A DNA stretch of 22,108 nt from a virus: the IMG/VR virus record IMGVR_UViG_3300025418_000854, positions 1-22,108 of that record. One strand, given 5' to 3'. Every line of letters starts with the position of its first letter. Positions within the stretch are counted from its first letter, which is position 1. The notes beneath the pieces are model-generated. The model made no database searches. It had not been told where the DNA came from and worked only from the letters and a program-made list of their open reading frames with translations. Shown in pieces: positions 21,824 through 22,108 of the stretch. Both the position numbers and the translations under genes were made by a program.

Positions 21824-22108
21824 TTAAAATTTTCCATGCTGTTGCTGCCACAAGTGGAACTTGTCCATTTCCAATGGCTTTAAGTCTGTCCACCCTACTG
21901 GCCACCCCATGAGCCACTCGACCCATTCTGGGTTCAACGGCCCACCAACCTGTGCCGCTAGGGGTATCTCGTTCCTGTCGTATTCCGATGGACTTGCGTT
22001 GTCTTTGTACATTCTCTGAACTGGTGTTGGCCATAGCCTTGGATTGTTCACTTGATCTTGTAACCTTATCTGAATTAAATGGCCGCTCGCTCGATGATTC
22101 TTGCCCTC
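21824..22108 (-). CDS. DNA (cytosine-C5) methyltransferase, C-terminal part only
   Basis: The frame is open from the right edge to the TAA at 21824, about 94 codons. An internal GTG at 22051 is not taken as the start because the frame continues without interruption upstream. The end NPRLWPTPVQRM, then GGPLNPEWVEWLMGWPVGWT and DKFHLWQQQHGKF is the typical C-terminal tail of phage C5-methyltransferase-like proteins (the LNPEWVEWLMGWP segment especially). The catalytic PCQ and ENV motifs lie outside the window, so activity cannot be judged. A role in self-modification against restriction is the usual one. The gene is immediately upstream of the primase-helicase gene. Confidence 0.7.
   Translation of the reverse strand, partial: EGKNHRASGHLIQIRLQDQVNNPRLWPTPVQRMYKDNASPSEYDRNEIPLAAQVGGPLNPEWVEWLMGWPVGWTDLKPLEMDKFHLWQQQHGKF

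Larger units (their letters stand above)
21655..21824. repeat. Perfect 85-bp tandem duplication at the primase-helicase start
   Basis: 21655-21739 and 21740-21824 are identical, head to tail, with no mismatch. Each unit contains the first ten codons of the primase-helicase gene, its AGGA site, and a hairpin. The distal copy therefore carries a second start at 21769 that opens a 17-aa ORF (MANIIVSETDNKKMGSW) ending at 21716, before the true start. It may be a recent slippage event or an assembly artefact. Confidence 0.95.

Noticed and set aside
1-22108. Integrase, repressor, lysis genes, tRNAs, defence system
   Set aside because: I looked for these and found none. The 35-aa membrane peptide alone is too little to call a lysis gene, and the methyltransferase-like fragment has no restriction partner in view.

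Overview
The window is a 22.1 kb stretch of a tailed-phage (siphovirus-type) genome or prophage. Every gene I can support lies on the minus strand and runs right to left in tightly packed operons with many ATGA and TAATG overlaps. The morphogenesis genes follow the HK97/lambda plan: P27-type small terminase, HK97-type large terminase with an HNH nuclease, portal, S78-family prohead protease, HK97-fold capsid proteins, gp6-like connector, tail tube protein, tail assembly chaperone with frameshift, tape measure, and a lambda J-like tip protein. The DNA leans AT-rich by eye. The host cannot be identified from the sequence. The protein style recalls phages from aquatic metagenomes, but that is an impression only. 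No integrase, repressor, lysis gene, tRNA or bacterial gene is visible.

Reading in the direction of transcription: (1) 22108-18742 is an early/replication part. It holds the C-terminus of a probable cytosine-C5 DNA methyltransferase, a primase-polymerase/RepA-type helicase fusion, a four-cysteine putative zinc protein, a VRR-NUC nuclease and a 35-aa membrane peptide. A perfect 85-bp tandem duplication precedes the primase-helicase gene. An array of eight 10-bp ATTGGTTCCC-type repeats spans its 3' end. (2) 18732-15570 holds a HAD-like protein, an HNH endonuclease and both terminase subunits. (3) 15538-10706 is the head module: portal, a small RGRP-containing ORF, protease, and two tandem paralogous HK97-fold capsid proteins separated by a terminator-like hairpin. 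(4) 10696-8705 has the head-tail connectors and tail tube protein. (5) 8692-1 has two small proteins, an HK97 gp10-like protein, the tail assembly chaperone, tape measure, two tail-tip proteins, a GNAT acetyltransferase, a 993-aa tip/fibre protein and the start of a further gene.

The most notable points are the tandem capsid paralogues with an attenuator-like hairpin between them; a complete -1 frameshift signal (GGGAAAA, 5-nt spacer, perfect downstream stem) joining the G-like and T-like chaperone parts; the iteron-like repeat array at the replication gene; and the 85-bp duplication, which could be biological or an assembly artefact. I found no evidence for a wholly new defence or mobile system.
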